A stretch of DNA of 64,000 nt from Streptomyces sp. NBC_01214 (GCF_026340975.1 NZ_JAPEOS010000001.1:1820501-1884500); one strand, 5' to 3'; shown: positions 18,251-25,977, numbered from the stretch's first letter. The notes: generated from the sequence alone by a model not told the origin. Numbers and translations are program-made.

Positions 18251-18457
18251 CTACACCGCCCGGAGGTTGGCACGGGACACGGCAGGCTTGCGGTCCCAGT
18301 ACCAGACGGACACGTTCATCGCGGCCTCGAGCATGCTCGCGGCGGCGGCACTGTAGTCCTCTTTGAGGACCCAGACGACCGGGCAGTCGGGCTGATCGTC
18401 AACGACGAGTGACAGCCCTCCGGGCATGGAGGCAACCCGGATAACGCGGACCAACAT
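18251..18457 (-). CDS. Small protein upstream of the integrase
   Basis: This 68-residue protein, starting LVRVIRVASMPGGLSLVVDD, follows a strong GAGGGGG ribosome-binding site and ends 65 bases before the integrase start, on the same strand. It has no recognised domain, though WYWDRKPAVSRANLRAV forms a basic C-terminus. Position between repressor and integrase makes it a possible recombination-directionality factor or integrase partner. That is inference only. Confidence 0.7.
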   Translation of the reverse strand: MLVRVIRVASMPGGLSLVVDDQPDCPVVWVLKEDYSAAAASMLEAAMNVSVWYWDRKPAVSRANLRAV

Positions 18458-18567
18458 GCGGCCCCCTCACATCACCTGACGCGGTAGCCCCCCTCGCAGG
18501 TAGTCAAACGATGTCACACAGTTAGGTGAAATGTGGAGCATCGCGTCAGAAGTAATAGGGAAACCCG

Positions 18568-19053
18568 CTAGGCCTCGTCAGCCTCATCGCCCGCCGTGAT
18601 CTGACGGAGCGCCCGCTGGATGCGAGTCCACTCCTGGAGCGCTGCCCGCAGCTCGTCCGGGGCCATGTCCGCGGCCTCGCTGTCGTGCTTGAAGACGACG
18701 ACAAGACGCGACTTGGATCCAGGAAGGGTTAGGTCGAGGACCTCAGTGTCTTCAACTTGTCCTTCCGACAGTTCGCGCGCAACTCGCAGGGGCATGCCTT
18801 CGGCGAATCGCGGGGCCGCCTCGGGGGCCGCTTCGGACAGGATCCGCGTGGCTGTGCCTGGTTCCCAGCCCAGCGCCTTCTCGACCTTCCCAATGGTCGG
18901 GGGCGTTCGCTTCCGCTCGGTGCCGGCCTCCAGGGACTGCACCGTCTGACGGGTAACGCCCGCGTTGTTGGCCAGGTCCTGCTGGGTTGCCATGCCCAGG
19001 TGTTCGCGCTGCGCCTTGATGGCGCGGCCGAGTCGCTTCCAGTCACGGTCCAT
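18568..19053 (-). CDS. XRE-family repressor-like regulator
   Basis: This 161-residue protein has an N-terminal Cro/C1-type helix-turn-helix (TQQDLANNAGVTRQTVQSLEAG, residues about 25-47, given here in part) followed by an acidic C-terminal half. The last part (DELRAALQEWTRIQRALRQI) is helical and may dimerise. It is divergent from a second small XRE gene across an operator-rich spacer, the classic layout of a prophage immunity switch. The ATG at 19053 is chosen; GTG codons upstream are in frame, and no clear ribosome-binding site is seen, so a leaderless message is possible. Confidence 0.82.
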   Translation of the reverse strand: MDRDWKRLGRAIKAQREHLGMATQQDLANNAGVTRQTVQSLEAGTERKRTPPTIGKVEKALGWEPGTATRILSEAAPEAAPRFAEGMPLRVARELSEGQVEDTEVLDLTLPGSKSRLVVVFKHDSEAADMAPDELRAALQEWTRIQRALRQITAGDEADEA

Positions 19054-19179
19054 GCGCACATGATGCCGCACGGATAGGCAACCACGCCCGCATGGTTCCG
19101 GCCTTTTGACCTGCGCTTAAGGGTGCGCTCAGGTTCCCAGCGGTTGCCCACTGCTTCCTTCTGCGCCGGTTCACGCCCC

Positions 19180-19214
19180 TTGAGTCAATCCAATGTCAAT
19201 TGAAGTCGATTCAA
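19180..19214. promoter_or_regulatory. Nested palindromes: candidate operators of the immunity switch
   Basis: Three palindromes built from TTGA/TCAA half-sites overlap or abut: TTGAGTCAA (19180-19188), TCAATTGA (19196-19203) and TTGAAGTCGATTCAA (19200-19214). They lie in an AT-rich patch between the divergent XRE genes, where repressor and Cro-like proteins would compete. Confidence 0.65.
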
Positions 19215-19245
19215 TGCGGCCGAACGCTTGCGTCTTGCCAATCCA

Positions 19246-19470
19246 ATGCCTAACGTAAGTCATGTGAAGCCCAACGGCGCAGCGCTCCGGGCGATACGAG
19301 AGAGGAGCGGCTGCGGCCTGCGGGAACTCGAACGAAGAACGGGCCTAACTAGGCCCTTCCTCTCTCGACTCGAACGCGGAACCCGCGGCGCCTCCCCCTC
19401 GACGCTGCAGCTCATCGCAACAGCGCTCAACATCCCGATGACCGCCATCACCAAGGAGGACAAACAGTGA
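19246..19470 (+). CDS. Cro-like XRE family regulator
   Basis: This 74-residue protein is essentially one helix-turn-helix domain: GAALRAIRERSGCGLRELER, then TGLTRPFLSRLERGTRG, then a third helix in STLQLIATAL. Its size and position opposite the larger XRE repressor suggest a Cro-type role that opens the rightward early operon. The ATG at 19246 is preferred; a TTG at 19228 would extend it by six residues. No clear ribosome-binding site precedes either. Its stop overlaps the next GTG. Confidence 0.82.
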   Translation: MPNVSHVKPNGAALRAIRERSGCGLRELERRTGLTRPFLSRLERGTRGASPSTLQLIATALNIPMTAITKEDKQ

Positions 19471-19763
19471 GCAGCCCGCCGACTGCAATCGAAGAGCTCC
19501 CGCCCCTGCAGGACGACCGGCTCTACGACGCCGACGAGACCAGCCTGTACGTGAAGAAGAGCGCCCGTTGGCTGAAGCGTGCGGGCGGTGCCGACGAGAT
19601 CCAGCACACCCGGGTCGGCCGGTCGGTGCGATGGAGCGCCAAGAACATCCGCGACATCACGGCTGGCGTGAAGCACACCCCCAGCCACGGAACCTCGCGG
19701 AGCCCGGTACGACAGGCGAGTCGCCCCCACAGGGCCAAGGCCGCAGCGCTGTCCGCCGCCTAA
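19467..19763 (+). CDS. Helix-turn-helix protein, possible excisionase
   Basis: This 98-residue protein starts at a GTG with AGGAGG upstream, overlapping the cro-like stop. The segment LYVKKSARWLKRAGGADEIQ and then HTRVGRSVRWSAKNIRDI look like a short winged-helix DNA-binding domain of the MerR/Xis type. The C-terminal third is basic (SPVRQASRPHRAKAAAL). As the second gene of the early operon it could be an excisionase or early regulator. Family membership is not certain. Confidence 0.7.
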   Translation: MSSPPTAIEELPPLQDDRLYDADETSLYVKKSARWLKRAGGADEIQHTRVGRSVRWSAKNIRDITAGVKHTPSHGTSRSPVRQASRPHRAKAAALSAA

Positions 19764-19867
19764 GCGGCTATGCGGCCCCGACCGCCGGTCTCTACACCGC
19801 CGGCCAGGACCGCTTCAACCAGATCCACCCCTCACCTGCACGCCTACATGCAAGGAGAAGAGGACCC

Positions 19868-20242
19868 GTGACCGACATCATCGCCGGTGATCCGGCTCCC
19901 ACCAACCCCACCGCCCACAGCGCCGCCGCCGGCCTGCGTGGCCTCGCGGACTGGCTCGACGCCAACCCGACTCTGCCGCGCCTGTCGGACCAGCGCATTC
20001 TTCTATGTCTCTCCAAGAATGCCGACGTCGAGGAGTTCGCCGCAGCACAGGGCTGGCCTGTCGTCTACGACGGCGAGGGCAACGCCTCGGCCTCCAGGCT
20101 GTTCGGGCCGATCGAGTACCACGCATACGGCTACGTCGACTTCGACGCGCACTGCGCGGCAGACGACGAACGACGGGCCCGCAAGTGGGCGGAGAAGCAG
20201 GGCCTGGAGATCACGGCGCCGGCGGGCGGTGACCCGCGATGA
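19868..20242 (+). CDS. Hypothetical early phage protein
   Basis: This 124-residue acidic protein starts at a GTG with AGGAG about eleven bases upstream and overlaps the following ATG (ATGA). A conserved-looking core reads YGYVDFDAHCAADDERRARK. Similar short proteins occur in actinophage early operons, but I recognise no function. The 104-base gap before it holds nothing recognisable. Confidence 0.7.
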   Translation: MTDIIAGDPAPTNPTAHSAAAGLRGLADWLDANPTLPRLSDQRILLCLSKNADVEEFAAAQGWPVVYDGEGNASASRLFGPIEYHAYGYVDFDAHCAADDERRARKWAEKQGLEITAPAGGDPR

Positions 20243-20478
20243 CCACGCCGACGCCTGAGATCGCCCGCCTGGACGTGCCGCTGGCGCAGCTGGACGCGGA
20301 CCTGCAGTTCCTTCGCCTGAAGCGTGAGGCCGACGCCCAGGAGGCCCGGATCCGTGACGGCATCCGCGCCGAGATTGCCCACCTGAAGTGCGACGCCGAC
20401 CCGGACGCGTTCACCCGCCCGTTCCCCTACCTCGGCAAGGGCACCCCCGCCCGACTCATCGACGGAGGCCAGTCGTGA
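20239..20478 (+). CDS. Hypothetical early phage protein, helical
   Basis: This 79-residue protein is predominantly helical with a likely coiled coil (LAQLDADLQFLRLKREADAQ). Both ends overlap neighbouring genes by four bases. The last codons and stop are part of an 18-base sequence repeated at the end of the next gene (see repeat at 20461). Function unknown. Confidence 0.7.
   Translation: MTTPTPEIARLDVPLAQLDADLQFLRLKREADAQEARIRDGIRAEIAHLKCDADPDAFTRPFPYLGKGTPARLIDGGQS
20461..20478 (+). repeat. 18-bp gene-junction repeat, copy 1 (copy 2 at 20709-20726)
   Basis: GACGGAGGCCAGTCGTGA occurs identically at 20461-20478 and 20709-20726. Each copy encodes a DGGQS C-terminus, contains a GGAGG ribosome-binding site and supplies the overlapping GTGA of the next gene. 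Confidence 0.9.
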
Positions 20479-20726
20479 AGCCCCGCCAGTTGTCCCGCGA
20501 GGAGCGGACCGAACGTCTGCGACTCCTCCGCGGTCGCGAGAGTGCCCGCCGGGTCCGCCTCTCCGGCGGCAACCTCCTCGAACTCCCCGTCCAGCGTCGC
20601 ATCTCTGCCGCGATCTACGACCCCGGGCTCATCACCCCGCGCGGCGACGACTACCGGGAACCGCTGAACGCCTGGCAGACCCGAGCGGTCATGTACGTCC
20701 TCGCCGAGGACGGAGGCCAGTCGTGA
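20475..20726 (+). CDS. Hypothetical basic protein
   Basis: This 83-residue protein begins KPRQLSREERTERLRLLRGR, a strongly basic helical N-terminus that could bind nucleic acid. The C-terminal half contains WQTRAVMYVLAEDGGQS. It is translationally coupled on both sides by GTGA overlaps. No family is recognised. Confidence 0.7.
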   Translation: MKPRQLSREERTERLRLLRGRESARRVRLSGGNLLELPVQRRISAAIYDPGLITPRGDDYREPLNAWQTRAVMYVLAEDGGQS

Positions 20727-21241
20727 GCAACTACCGCGCCAAGCTCGAGAGGGCCAAGGCCGAGGGGCAGCGGCAGGCCGACGCGTGGAACGCTGCGCAC
20801 CCCGTCGGCACTCGCGTCATCGCCTACCCGAGTGTCCGCCCCGAATACGACGCGAACCTTGCGGCGAACACTCGCCTGGTCACGACGACGCGCACCCCGG
20901 CCTGGATCCTCGGCCACGGCGAACCGGTCGTGTCCGTTCACGGGTACGCCGGCGGGATCACCCTCGAACACATCGACATCGACCACGACAGCCCACTCCT
21001 TGGAGGCGAGCTCCTCGCCCACGTACTGACAGAAGCCACTTACGGGCGGATCGACCGATGGCTCGACGACATCGGCATCTTCGCCAAGGGCTACTGGCAG
21101 GAGGTTGACGGGAAGCTCATCACCACCGGCCTGCGCATCGGCGAGAAGCCGGGCCACGTTGTCGCCAAGTTCGGCGACACGATCATCTGGCACGGCGACC
21201 GCTCCTTCTCCGTCCGCCAGTCCGAGGTGGCGGCGTCATGA
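20723..21241 (+). CDS. Hypothetical early phage protein
   Basis: This 172-residue protein has a helical N-terminus (RAKLERAKAEGQRQADAWNA) and a mixed alpha/beta body. The segment TRTPAWILGHGEPVVSVHGY is suggestive of a small beta-domain, and IDIDHDSPLLGG is acidic. It is coupled to both neighbours by four-base overlaps. I do not recognise its function. Confidence 0.7.
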   Translation: MSNYRAKLERAKAEGQRQADAWNAAHPVGTRVIAYPSVRPEYDANLAANTRLVTTTRTPAWILGHGEPVVSVHGYAGGITLEHIDIDHDSPLLGGELLAHVLTEATYGRIDRWLDDIGIFAKGYWQEVDGKLITTGLRIGEKPGHVVAKFGDTIIWHGDRSFSVRQSEVAAS

Positions 21242-21444
21242 ACTGGGCCGCGCACGACGCGCGGACGTCGGATCTGTCGCCGGCTGAAGAGGCCGCGCTG
21301 ATCCGCTGCCTGGCCCGGGAGCGGTCGCAGGACGGCCGCTCGCACGGCCGGGGCTGCCTGTGCCCGGCCTGCCACGTCCGCCGGGCCGACGCGACCATGC
21401 GGGCCCTGCGGATGCTGGCCGCCGACGCGAAGCAGGCGGCGTGA
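21238..21444 (+). CDS. Small Cys-containing early protein
   Basis: This 68-residue protein has a central GCLCPACHVRRADATMRAL segment with a CxCxxC arrangement that could bind a metal ion. It starts by ATGA overlap with the previous gene and ends in GTGATG, overlapping the next one. Function unknown. Confidence 0.65.
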   Translation: MNWAAHDARTSDLSPAEEAALIRCLARERSQDGRSHGRGCLCPACHVRRADATMRALRMLAADAKQAA

Positions 21445-21626
21445 TGGCCACCGAGACCGTCATGTCGGTCCTGCTGTCCGACCCGCCGCCCGTGCTGGTC
21501 GCCCCGGCGCTGCTGCGGGGCCTGGGGCTGACGGACCGCGAGCCGCCGGCCTGGATTGCCGATCCGGACCTGCGGGAGTCGATCAAAGCCGGGTTCGTTG
21601 ACCTGCCCGACTGGGAGGCGCCGTGA
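21444..21626 (+). CDS. Hypothetical early protein
   Basis: This 60-residue acidic protein (ATETVMSVLLSDPPPVLVAP at the start, ending LPDWEAP) begins at the ATG at 21444 or the adjacent GTG at 21441. The stop overlaps a further tiny gene. No domain is recognised. Confidence 0.6.
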   Translation: MATETVMSVLLSDPPPVLVAPALLRGLGLTDREPPAWIADPDLRESIKAGFVDLPDWEAP

Positions 21627-21727
21627 CCCTCCGCCGCATCGCCGTGCTGGACGGCCTCGCTGCTGCCGCCTCACTCCTGCTCATCGCCCTCGGGCGCCGC
21701 ATCCAGACCGGAGGCCGAAGTGCCTGA
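21623..21727 (+). CDS. 34-residue predicted membrane peptide
   Basis: A GTG overlapping the previous stop opens a 34-codon frame whose product is a single hydrophobic helix (LDGLAAAASLLLIALG) flanked by arginines, with RRIQTGGRSA at the end. Its stop overlaps the GTG of the next gene, and GGAGG for that next gene lies inside it. The perfect coupling on both sides supports its being translated. Function unknown. Confidence 0.5.
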   Translation: MTLRRIAVLDGLAAAASLLLIALGRRIQTGGRSA

Positions 21728-22247
21728 AGCCCCGCTCGACGCCCGAGCCGAGATCACACTGCTACGCGACGCAATCCACGCCAGCCACGAACAGGGCTCC
21801 CACCTGCACCACGTCTTCAGCGGCTGGGAAGAGTGCGCTCCCTGCGAGAAGGCCAACGAGGAGGGCGATGGCACCTTCGCCTGCGACGCCTACAAGGGGT
21901 GGCAGAAGGAGACCGAGGCGGGGCATCGCTCCCGGGCCGAGATTGCGGTCGACCAGCTAGTCGCCGCTCTCGCCGAGACGCACGCCAAGCTGGAGATCGC
22001 CGAGCGGCAGGCCCGCGAGCTGGATCGGGCGCTCAGCGACGCGATCCGAGAGCGCGACTTCGCCGACGACATGGCCGACAAGCTGGCCTACGCCATCGCT
22101 CCGATCGAGGTCATCGGCGAGCACTCGTCCCACAACTGCCCATGGCAGAACGCCCTGGACCTGATCACGCCGGTGGCCGAGGTCGACCGCCTCCGCAAGG
22201 AGAACGCCGACCTCGAAGCCGGACTCGGCCTGAACGAGGCAGCCTGA
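21720..22247 (+). CDS. Hypothetical coiled-coil protein
   Basis: This 175-residue protein begins after GGAGG with GTG. The N-terminal third contains HHVFSGWEECAPCEKANEEG, with possible metal ligands, and the remainder is a long coiled coil (AALAETHAKLEIAERQAREL and VDRLRKENADLEAGLGL). It ends with a one-base stop/start overlap to the next gene. Related proteins are common in actinophage early regions; function unknown. Confidence 0.72.
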   Translation: MPEAPLDARAEITLLRDAIHASHEQGSHLHHVFSGWEECAPCEKANEEGDGTFACDAYKGWQKETEAGHRSRAEIAVDQLVAALAETHAKLEIAERQARELDRALSDAIRERDFADDMADKLAYAIAPIEVIGEHSSHNCPWQNALDLITPVAEVDRLRKENADLEAGLGLNEAA

Positions 22248-22564
22248 TGAGCCTCCTCGGCATACCCCGCCCCGGCGGTCGGCATCGCGCGGTCGATGAG
22301 GTCATCCGCCTCCGCGCCGAGCTGGACCAGGAACGGGCCCGCAGCGCGGACCTGCGCCGGCAGCTCGACACCGCCAAGGACGGATGGGACAAGGCCAACG
22401 CGAAGGCCAGCCAGTACCGGGACGAACGAGACCGGGCGGTCGAGGCCACGCGACAAAACCAGCAGGCCGTCTCCTCCCTCACCGCACTACCCGAGCTGAC
22501 CGAGACGCAGCCGATACGGGTCATCACCCTGCCGGACGCCGCCGCGAAGGGAGCCCTCCAGTGA
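22247..22564 (+). CDS. Hypothetical coiled-coil protein
   Basis: This 105-residue protein is dominated by a coiled coil (VIRLRAELDQERARSADLRR and QYRDERDRAVEATRQNQQAV) with a short basic start and a Pro-containing tail. It starts at the last base of the preceding stop (TGATG) and overlaps the next GTG. It may pair with the preceding coiled-coil protein, which is inference. Confidence 0.7.
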   Translation: MSLLGIPRPGGRHRAVDEVIRLRAELDQERARSADLRRQLDTAKDGWDKANAKASQYRDERDRAVEATRQNQQAVSSLTALPELTETQPIRVITLPDAAAKGALQ

Positions 22565-22779
22565 GCTACCGCACCGTCGGCGCGGATCAGGAGCTGGTCG
22601 TCGACTGCGACATCTGTCCGGAGTCCCTCGAAGACGGCGACTGGGTCAGCCGGTTCGCCACCGAAGCCGAGGCCGCCGAGCAGGCTGACGCGGCCGGCTG
22701 GGTCGAGACCGACGCCGGAACGGTCTGCTCGCGGGAGAACCTCCCACACCGCCAGGCCCGCACCGGCCAGGCCGCCTAA
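22561..22779 (+). CDS. Small Cys-motif phage protein
   Basis: This 72-residue acidic protein contains CDICPESLEDGDWVSRF near the N-terminus and a cysteine in TVCSRENLP near the end, which could form a small zinc site. It is the last gene of the first coupled chain; 116 bases without a visible gene follow. Function unknown. Confidence 0.65.
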   Translation: MSYRTVGADQELVVDCDICPESLEDGDWVSRFATEAEAAEQADAAGWVETDAGTVCSRENLPHRQARTGQAA

Positions 22780-22895
22780 GAACCGCCGGGCCGGTGGATG
22801 ACAGCGGCCACCGAGCCCGGCCACCAACCACACGCAGGACGCCCCCGCCGCGGCAAATGCGGCAGGGGCGCACCCCAAGCATCCCAGGGAATCCC

Positions 22896-23279
22896 ATGAA
22901 CTCCTGGCATCACGCCCAGTCGTCGGCCCGTAAGTGGGGCGGGGAGCCGCAGCTCTACCTTCCGGTCCACGAATTCATCGACAGCTCGAAGCGGATCATC
23001 GGCGACTCCCGGCACCGCTCCCTCTACCACCACACCGAGGGAGTCTGGCTCTGCCAGCGGATCTTCGGCGTCACCCTCGACATCCCCAAGGCGCGCAGCA
23101 TCACGCAGGTCCCGGTCCGGCTCGTCGCCGAGCAGCACGTCCTCGAAGACCTCGGCTGGCTCCCCAGCCCCGCGGACTACATCGACGGCATGCCGATCAA
23201 GCCGTGGATGTCCGGCAGCCGGCGCAAGACCGTCCCGCTCTCGCACCTTCTCCTCACCCAGCCCGGAGGCACCCAGTGA
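22896..23279 (+). CDS. DUF6915-like phage protein
   Basis: This 127-residue protein starts NSWHHAQSSARKWGGEPQLY and continues VHEFIDSSKRIIGDSRHRSL followed by YHHTEGVWLCQRIFGVT. This His-rich pattern matches the DUF6915 family found widely in phages and prophages. It then has a VPVRLVAEQHVLEDLG segment typical of the family. Start is the ATG at 22896. The conserved histidines suggest a metal-dependent function, but none is known. Confidence 0.8.
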   Translation: MNSWHHAQSSARKWGGEPQLYLPVHEFIDSSKRIIGDSRHRSLYHHTEGVWLCQRIFGVTLDIPKARSITQVPVRLVAEQHVLEDLGWLPSPADYIDGMPIKPWMSGSRRKTVPLSHLLLTQPGGTQ

Positions 23280-23770
23280 CCAGCACGACCCGCAACTTCC
23301 TTGGAATCCCGGTCGAGGGCGACATCACCGAAGGCTCGACACGGGTCGAGCAGAAGCCCATCGAGGAGTTCCAGCCCACCCTGCAGGCCATGCTCGACGA
23401 CCCGACCATCGTCGAGTTCGGGTGGCGCCAGTACACCCCGTACTTCAACGACGGCGAGCCGTGCGAGTTCAGCGCCTACGGCACCTGGGTCCGCACCACC
23501 GACGACAAGGACGTCGAAGACGACTACGAGCTGGAAGTCGACTCGCACCGCACCCTCGGCAAGCGCCCGTACCGGCGCCAGCCCGACGGCGAGTACGCGG
23601 TCCAGCCCTACGAAGGCCCAGACGAAGCGCGTTACGACCGGTGCCGCGCGCTGGGCGGCGCGGTCGAGGGCGGCCGCTTCGAGACCGTCCTCCTCGCCGC
23701 GTTCGGCGACCACGCGGCAGTGACTGTCCGCCGCGACGGAATCCAAGTCGATTTCTACGAGCACGACTGA
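23276..23770 (+). CDS. Hypothetical early phage protein
   Basis: This 164-residue acidic protein begins TSTTRNFLGIPVEGDITEGS and contains an acidic stretch DDKDVEDDYELEVDS. The C-terminal part (AAFGDHAAVTVRRDGIQVDF) looks like beta strands. It overlaps the DUF6915-like gene by GTGA. It is followed by a strong hairpin terminator. Function unknown. Confidence 0.7.
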   Translation: MTSTTRNFLGIPVEGDITEGSTRVEQKPIEEFQPTLQAMLDDPTIVEFGWRQYTPYFNDGEPCEFSAYGTWVRTTDDKDVEDDYELEVDSHRTLGKRPYRRQPDGEYAVQPYEGPDEARYDRCRALGGAVEGGRFETVLLAAFGDHAAVTVRRDGIQVDFYEHD

Positions 23771-23814
23771 CCCATCCCAGACCGGCCGTTCGAGCGCACC
23801 GCGCTCCGGCCTAG

Positions 23815-23852
23815 GGCCCGTCGCTCCACTTCCCCCCGCAGAGCGACGGGCC
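23815..23852 (+). terminator. Hairpin terminator within the early region
   Basis: GGCCCGTCGCTC (23815-23826) and GAGCGACGGGCC (23841-23852) form a perfect 12-bp stem with a 14-base loop, followed by GCCATTTTC. It separates the first small-gene block from the recombination block. Confidence 0.75.
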
Positions 23853-23875
23853 GCCATTTTCTGAAACGAGGACCC

Positions 23876-24127
23876 ATGAGCACCGGAACACCCACCATCC
23901 CCGCCGAGACCGCCCGCCACGTCCTCGCCCACTTCGGCCACGGAGGCGTCAAGCCCGGCCGGTTCGGCGAGCAGCTGATCACCCTGATTGCTGGAGCTGA
24001 CCAGCAGAACGCGGCCCGCCTCGCCGACAGCTTCCCCGCCGAAGCCGAAGCGGTCCGCATGGCCCAGTACGACGAGGACGGCATCGCCAAGCTGCAGGCC
24101 ATCGCGAACGGGCAGGCCGCAGCGTGA
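23876..24127 (+). CDS. Hypothetical small protein preceding the YqaJ gene
   Basis: This 83-residue protein contains ETARHVLAHFGHGGVKPGRF followed by GADQQNAARLADSFPAEAEA. Proteins with this pattern often sit next to phage recombination genes in Streptomyces. It overlaps the YqaJ gene by four bases. GAGGA precedes the ATG. Function unknown. Confidence 0.72.
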   Translation: MSTGTPTIPAETARHVLAHFGHGGVKPGRFGEQLITLIAGADQQNAARLADSFPAEAEAVRMAQYDEDGIAKLQAIANGQAAA

Positions 24128-24978
24128 CGACCACCCCGACCGGCGTACTCCTCGGGACGTTCACCCCCGGGACGAAGGAGTGGGACGAGGCGCGCGCTGG
24201 CCTGTGCATCACGGCCACTCAGATCGCTGCGGTCATGGGCTGCTCGCCGTGGTCGAACCGCTTCAACCTCTGGCACAAGAAGTCCGGTCTCCGCGTCCCG
24301 CCGTTCGTCGTCACCCCGCAGGTCGAATGGGGCAACCGCCTCGAGCCGGCCGTCGGCACCAAGTTCGCCGACGAGCACCCGGAGATGGCCCTCGCACCGA
24401 CCGGCACCTGGCAGCACCAGGACCGACCGTGGCAGCGCGCCACCCCCGACCTCCTCGGCCATGAACTCGTCGAGATCAAGACCAGCCCCGTCGCCCACGA
24501 ATGGGACCAAGGGGTCCCCCTCCACTACTACTGCCAGGTCCAGTGGCAGCTCGACACCCTCGGCCTGGACCGGTGCCACGTCGCGGTCCTGATCGCCGGC
24601 CACGACTACCGCGAGTACGTCGTCGAGTACGACGCCGACGACGCGGCGACCATGCGACAGGCGGCCGAGGACTTCCTCGCAACCGTCCTCAACGGACAGC
24701 GGCCCGCCATCGACGACAGCGAGATCACCTACAACACGATCCGCGTCCAGCCCGATCGCTACGACGCGATCGACGTCGAGATCCCCGACGACCTCGCCGA
24801 GCTGTACATGTCCCGCCGCGAGTACGCCAAGGCCGCGGACGCCGAGTACACGGAAGCCAAATCCCTCCTCCTCGACGCCCTCGGCAACGGCCGCAACGCG
24901 GTCGTCGGCGACCAGCGGATCGCCTACCGCACCGCCCGCGAGGACGGCTCGACCATCGCCCTCCAGCCCGCCCGATAG
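24124..24978 (+). CDS. YqaJ-type phage recombination exonuclease
   Basis: This 284-residue protein belongs to the YqaJ/lambda-exonuclease family of the PD-(D/E)XK nucleases. ITATQIAAVMGCSPWSNRFN is the family N-terminal motif. WGNRLEPAV gives the first acidic residue, and RATPDLLGHELVEIKTS supplies the catalytic Asp and the ExK triad. A QVQWQLDTLGLDRCHVAVLI helix-strand follows. It would resect DNA ends to leave single strands for an annealing or recombinase partner, encoded by the next gene. It starts with GTG overlapping the previous stop. Confidence 0.92.
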   Translation: MTTTPTGVLLGTFTPGTKEWDEARAGLCITATQIAAVMGCSPWSNRFNLWHKKSGLRVPPFVVTPQVEWGNRLEPAVGTKFADEHPEMALAPTGTWQHQDRPWQRATPDLLGHELVEIKTSPVAHEWDQGVPLHYYCQVQWQLDTLGLDRCHVAVLIAGHDYREYVVEYDADDAATMRQAAEDFLATVLNGQRPAIDDSEITYNTIRVQPDRYDAIDVEIPDDLAELYMSRREYAKAADAEYTEAKSLLLDALGNGRNAVVGDQRIAYRTAREDGSTIALQPAR

Positions 24979-24986
24979 GAGCCACC

Positions 24987-25937
24987 ATGTCCCGCCTTCA
25001 GGGCAACAGCAGCCAGCCCGCTGGGAATGAATACGACGATGGCCCGTTCGCCTTCCGCCCCGCCACCAAGGACGGCCACAAGGCCCGCCTGTCGATCCAG
25101 GGGCCGTCTGGATCCGGCAAGACCTGGACCGGACTCCAGGCCGCCGCAGGATTCGCGGAGGGGAAGCGGTTCGCGGTCATCGACACCGAGCGAGGCGCCG
25201 CCGCCCTCTACGTCAACGACATCGACGCCGAGTTCGACACCCTGCCCATGCACCGCTACAACCCGCGCGACCTGATCAAAGCCCTCGCTGCCGCGGCACA
25301 GGCCAACTACCCGGCCGTGATGGTCGACTCGCTCAGCCACTACTGGAAGGGCACCGACGGGACCCTCGATCAGGTTGACAAGTTCGCTAAGGCCAAGTTT
25401 GGCGGCAACACCTTCGCCGGCTGGGGGCCTGCGGGCGATCTGCAGAACGAAATGATCGAGGCGCTCATGGCCTACCCCGGCCACGTCGTCGCCACGATGC
25501 GGGCCTCCACCAAGTGGGTCTTGGTGGACAAGGCACCCGTGAACATGGGGGTGAAGGCCGAGCAGCGCAAGGGCATCGAGTTCGAGTTCGGCGTCGCAGC
25601 CGAGATGAACGTCGATAACCAGCTGCGCTTCATCAAGGCCCGCTGCCCGGCCTTCCGCGGACTGGAGCTCGACCGCCCCGACGGTGCCCGCGACATCGCC
25701 AAGCCCTACCTCGACTGGCTGCGCGCCGGCGCCAAAGAGATCGACACCACCACCTGGGTCGACGCGGCCAGCTCCGCCGCCGCAACCCCGGACAGCCTGC
25801 TCGCCCTGTACCGCGAGGTGGAGGCGGCCAGCGCGCTCGCCACTCCGCTCATGCATCCGGAGACCGGCCAGCCGACCAGCCTCGGCGACTACATCCGGAC
25901 CCGCGGCACCGCCCTCAGGGCCACCGCACAGCAGTAG
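24987..25937 (+). CDS. RecA-fold AAA ATPase, Sak4-like recombination partner
   Basis: This 316-residue protein has Walker A GPSGSGKT at residues about 37-44 and a Walker B-type strand YPAVMVDSLSHYW near 110. PVNMGVKAEQRKGIEFEF and a VNDIDAEFDT segment are also present. This matches the phage AAA_24/Sak4 group, RecA-fold ATPases that act with YqaJ exonucleases in phage recombination. The ATG at 24987 lies eight bases after the YqaJ stop with AGGAG upstream. The Sak4 name is inferred from fold and neighbour. Confidence 0.85.
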   Translation: MSRLQGNSSQPAGNEYDDGPFAFRPATKDGHKARLSIQGPSGSGKTWTGLQAAAGFAEGKRFAVIDTERGAAALYVNDIDAEFDTLPMHRYNPRDLIKALAAAAQANYPAVMVDSLSHYWKGTDGTLDQVDKFAKAKFGGNTFAGWGPAGDLQNEMIEALMAYPGHVVATMRASTKWVLVDKAPVNMGVKAEQRKGIEFEFGVAAEMNVDNQLRFIKARCPAFRGLELDRPDGARDIAKPYLDWLRAGAKEIDTTTWVDAASSAAATPDSLLALYREVEAASALATPLMHPETGQPTSLGDYIRTRGTALRATAQQ

Positions 25938-25946
25938 CAGTGCTCG

Positions 25947-25977
25947 GGGCCGGTCCCGCAGCAATCGGGACCGGCCC
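25947..25977 (+). terminator. Hairpin after the recombination genes
   Basis: GGGCCGGTCCC (25947-25957) and GGGACCGGCCC (25967-25977) form a perfect 11-bp stem with a nine-base loop. No T run follows, so it may attenuate or protect the transcript rather than fully terminate it. Confidence 0.6.

Noticed and set aside
16837..18273. Longer integrase starting at 18273
   Set aside because: The ATG at 18186 has the GAGGGG ribosome-binding site; the extra 29 residues are unlike integrases and overlap the upstream small gene.
25947..25977. Riboswitch before the 26014 gene
   Set aside because: A single simple hairpin with no conserved loop motifs; a terminator-like or mRNA-stability element is the simpler reading.
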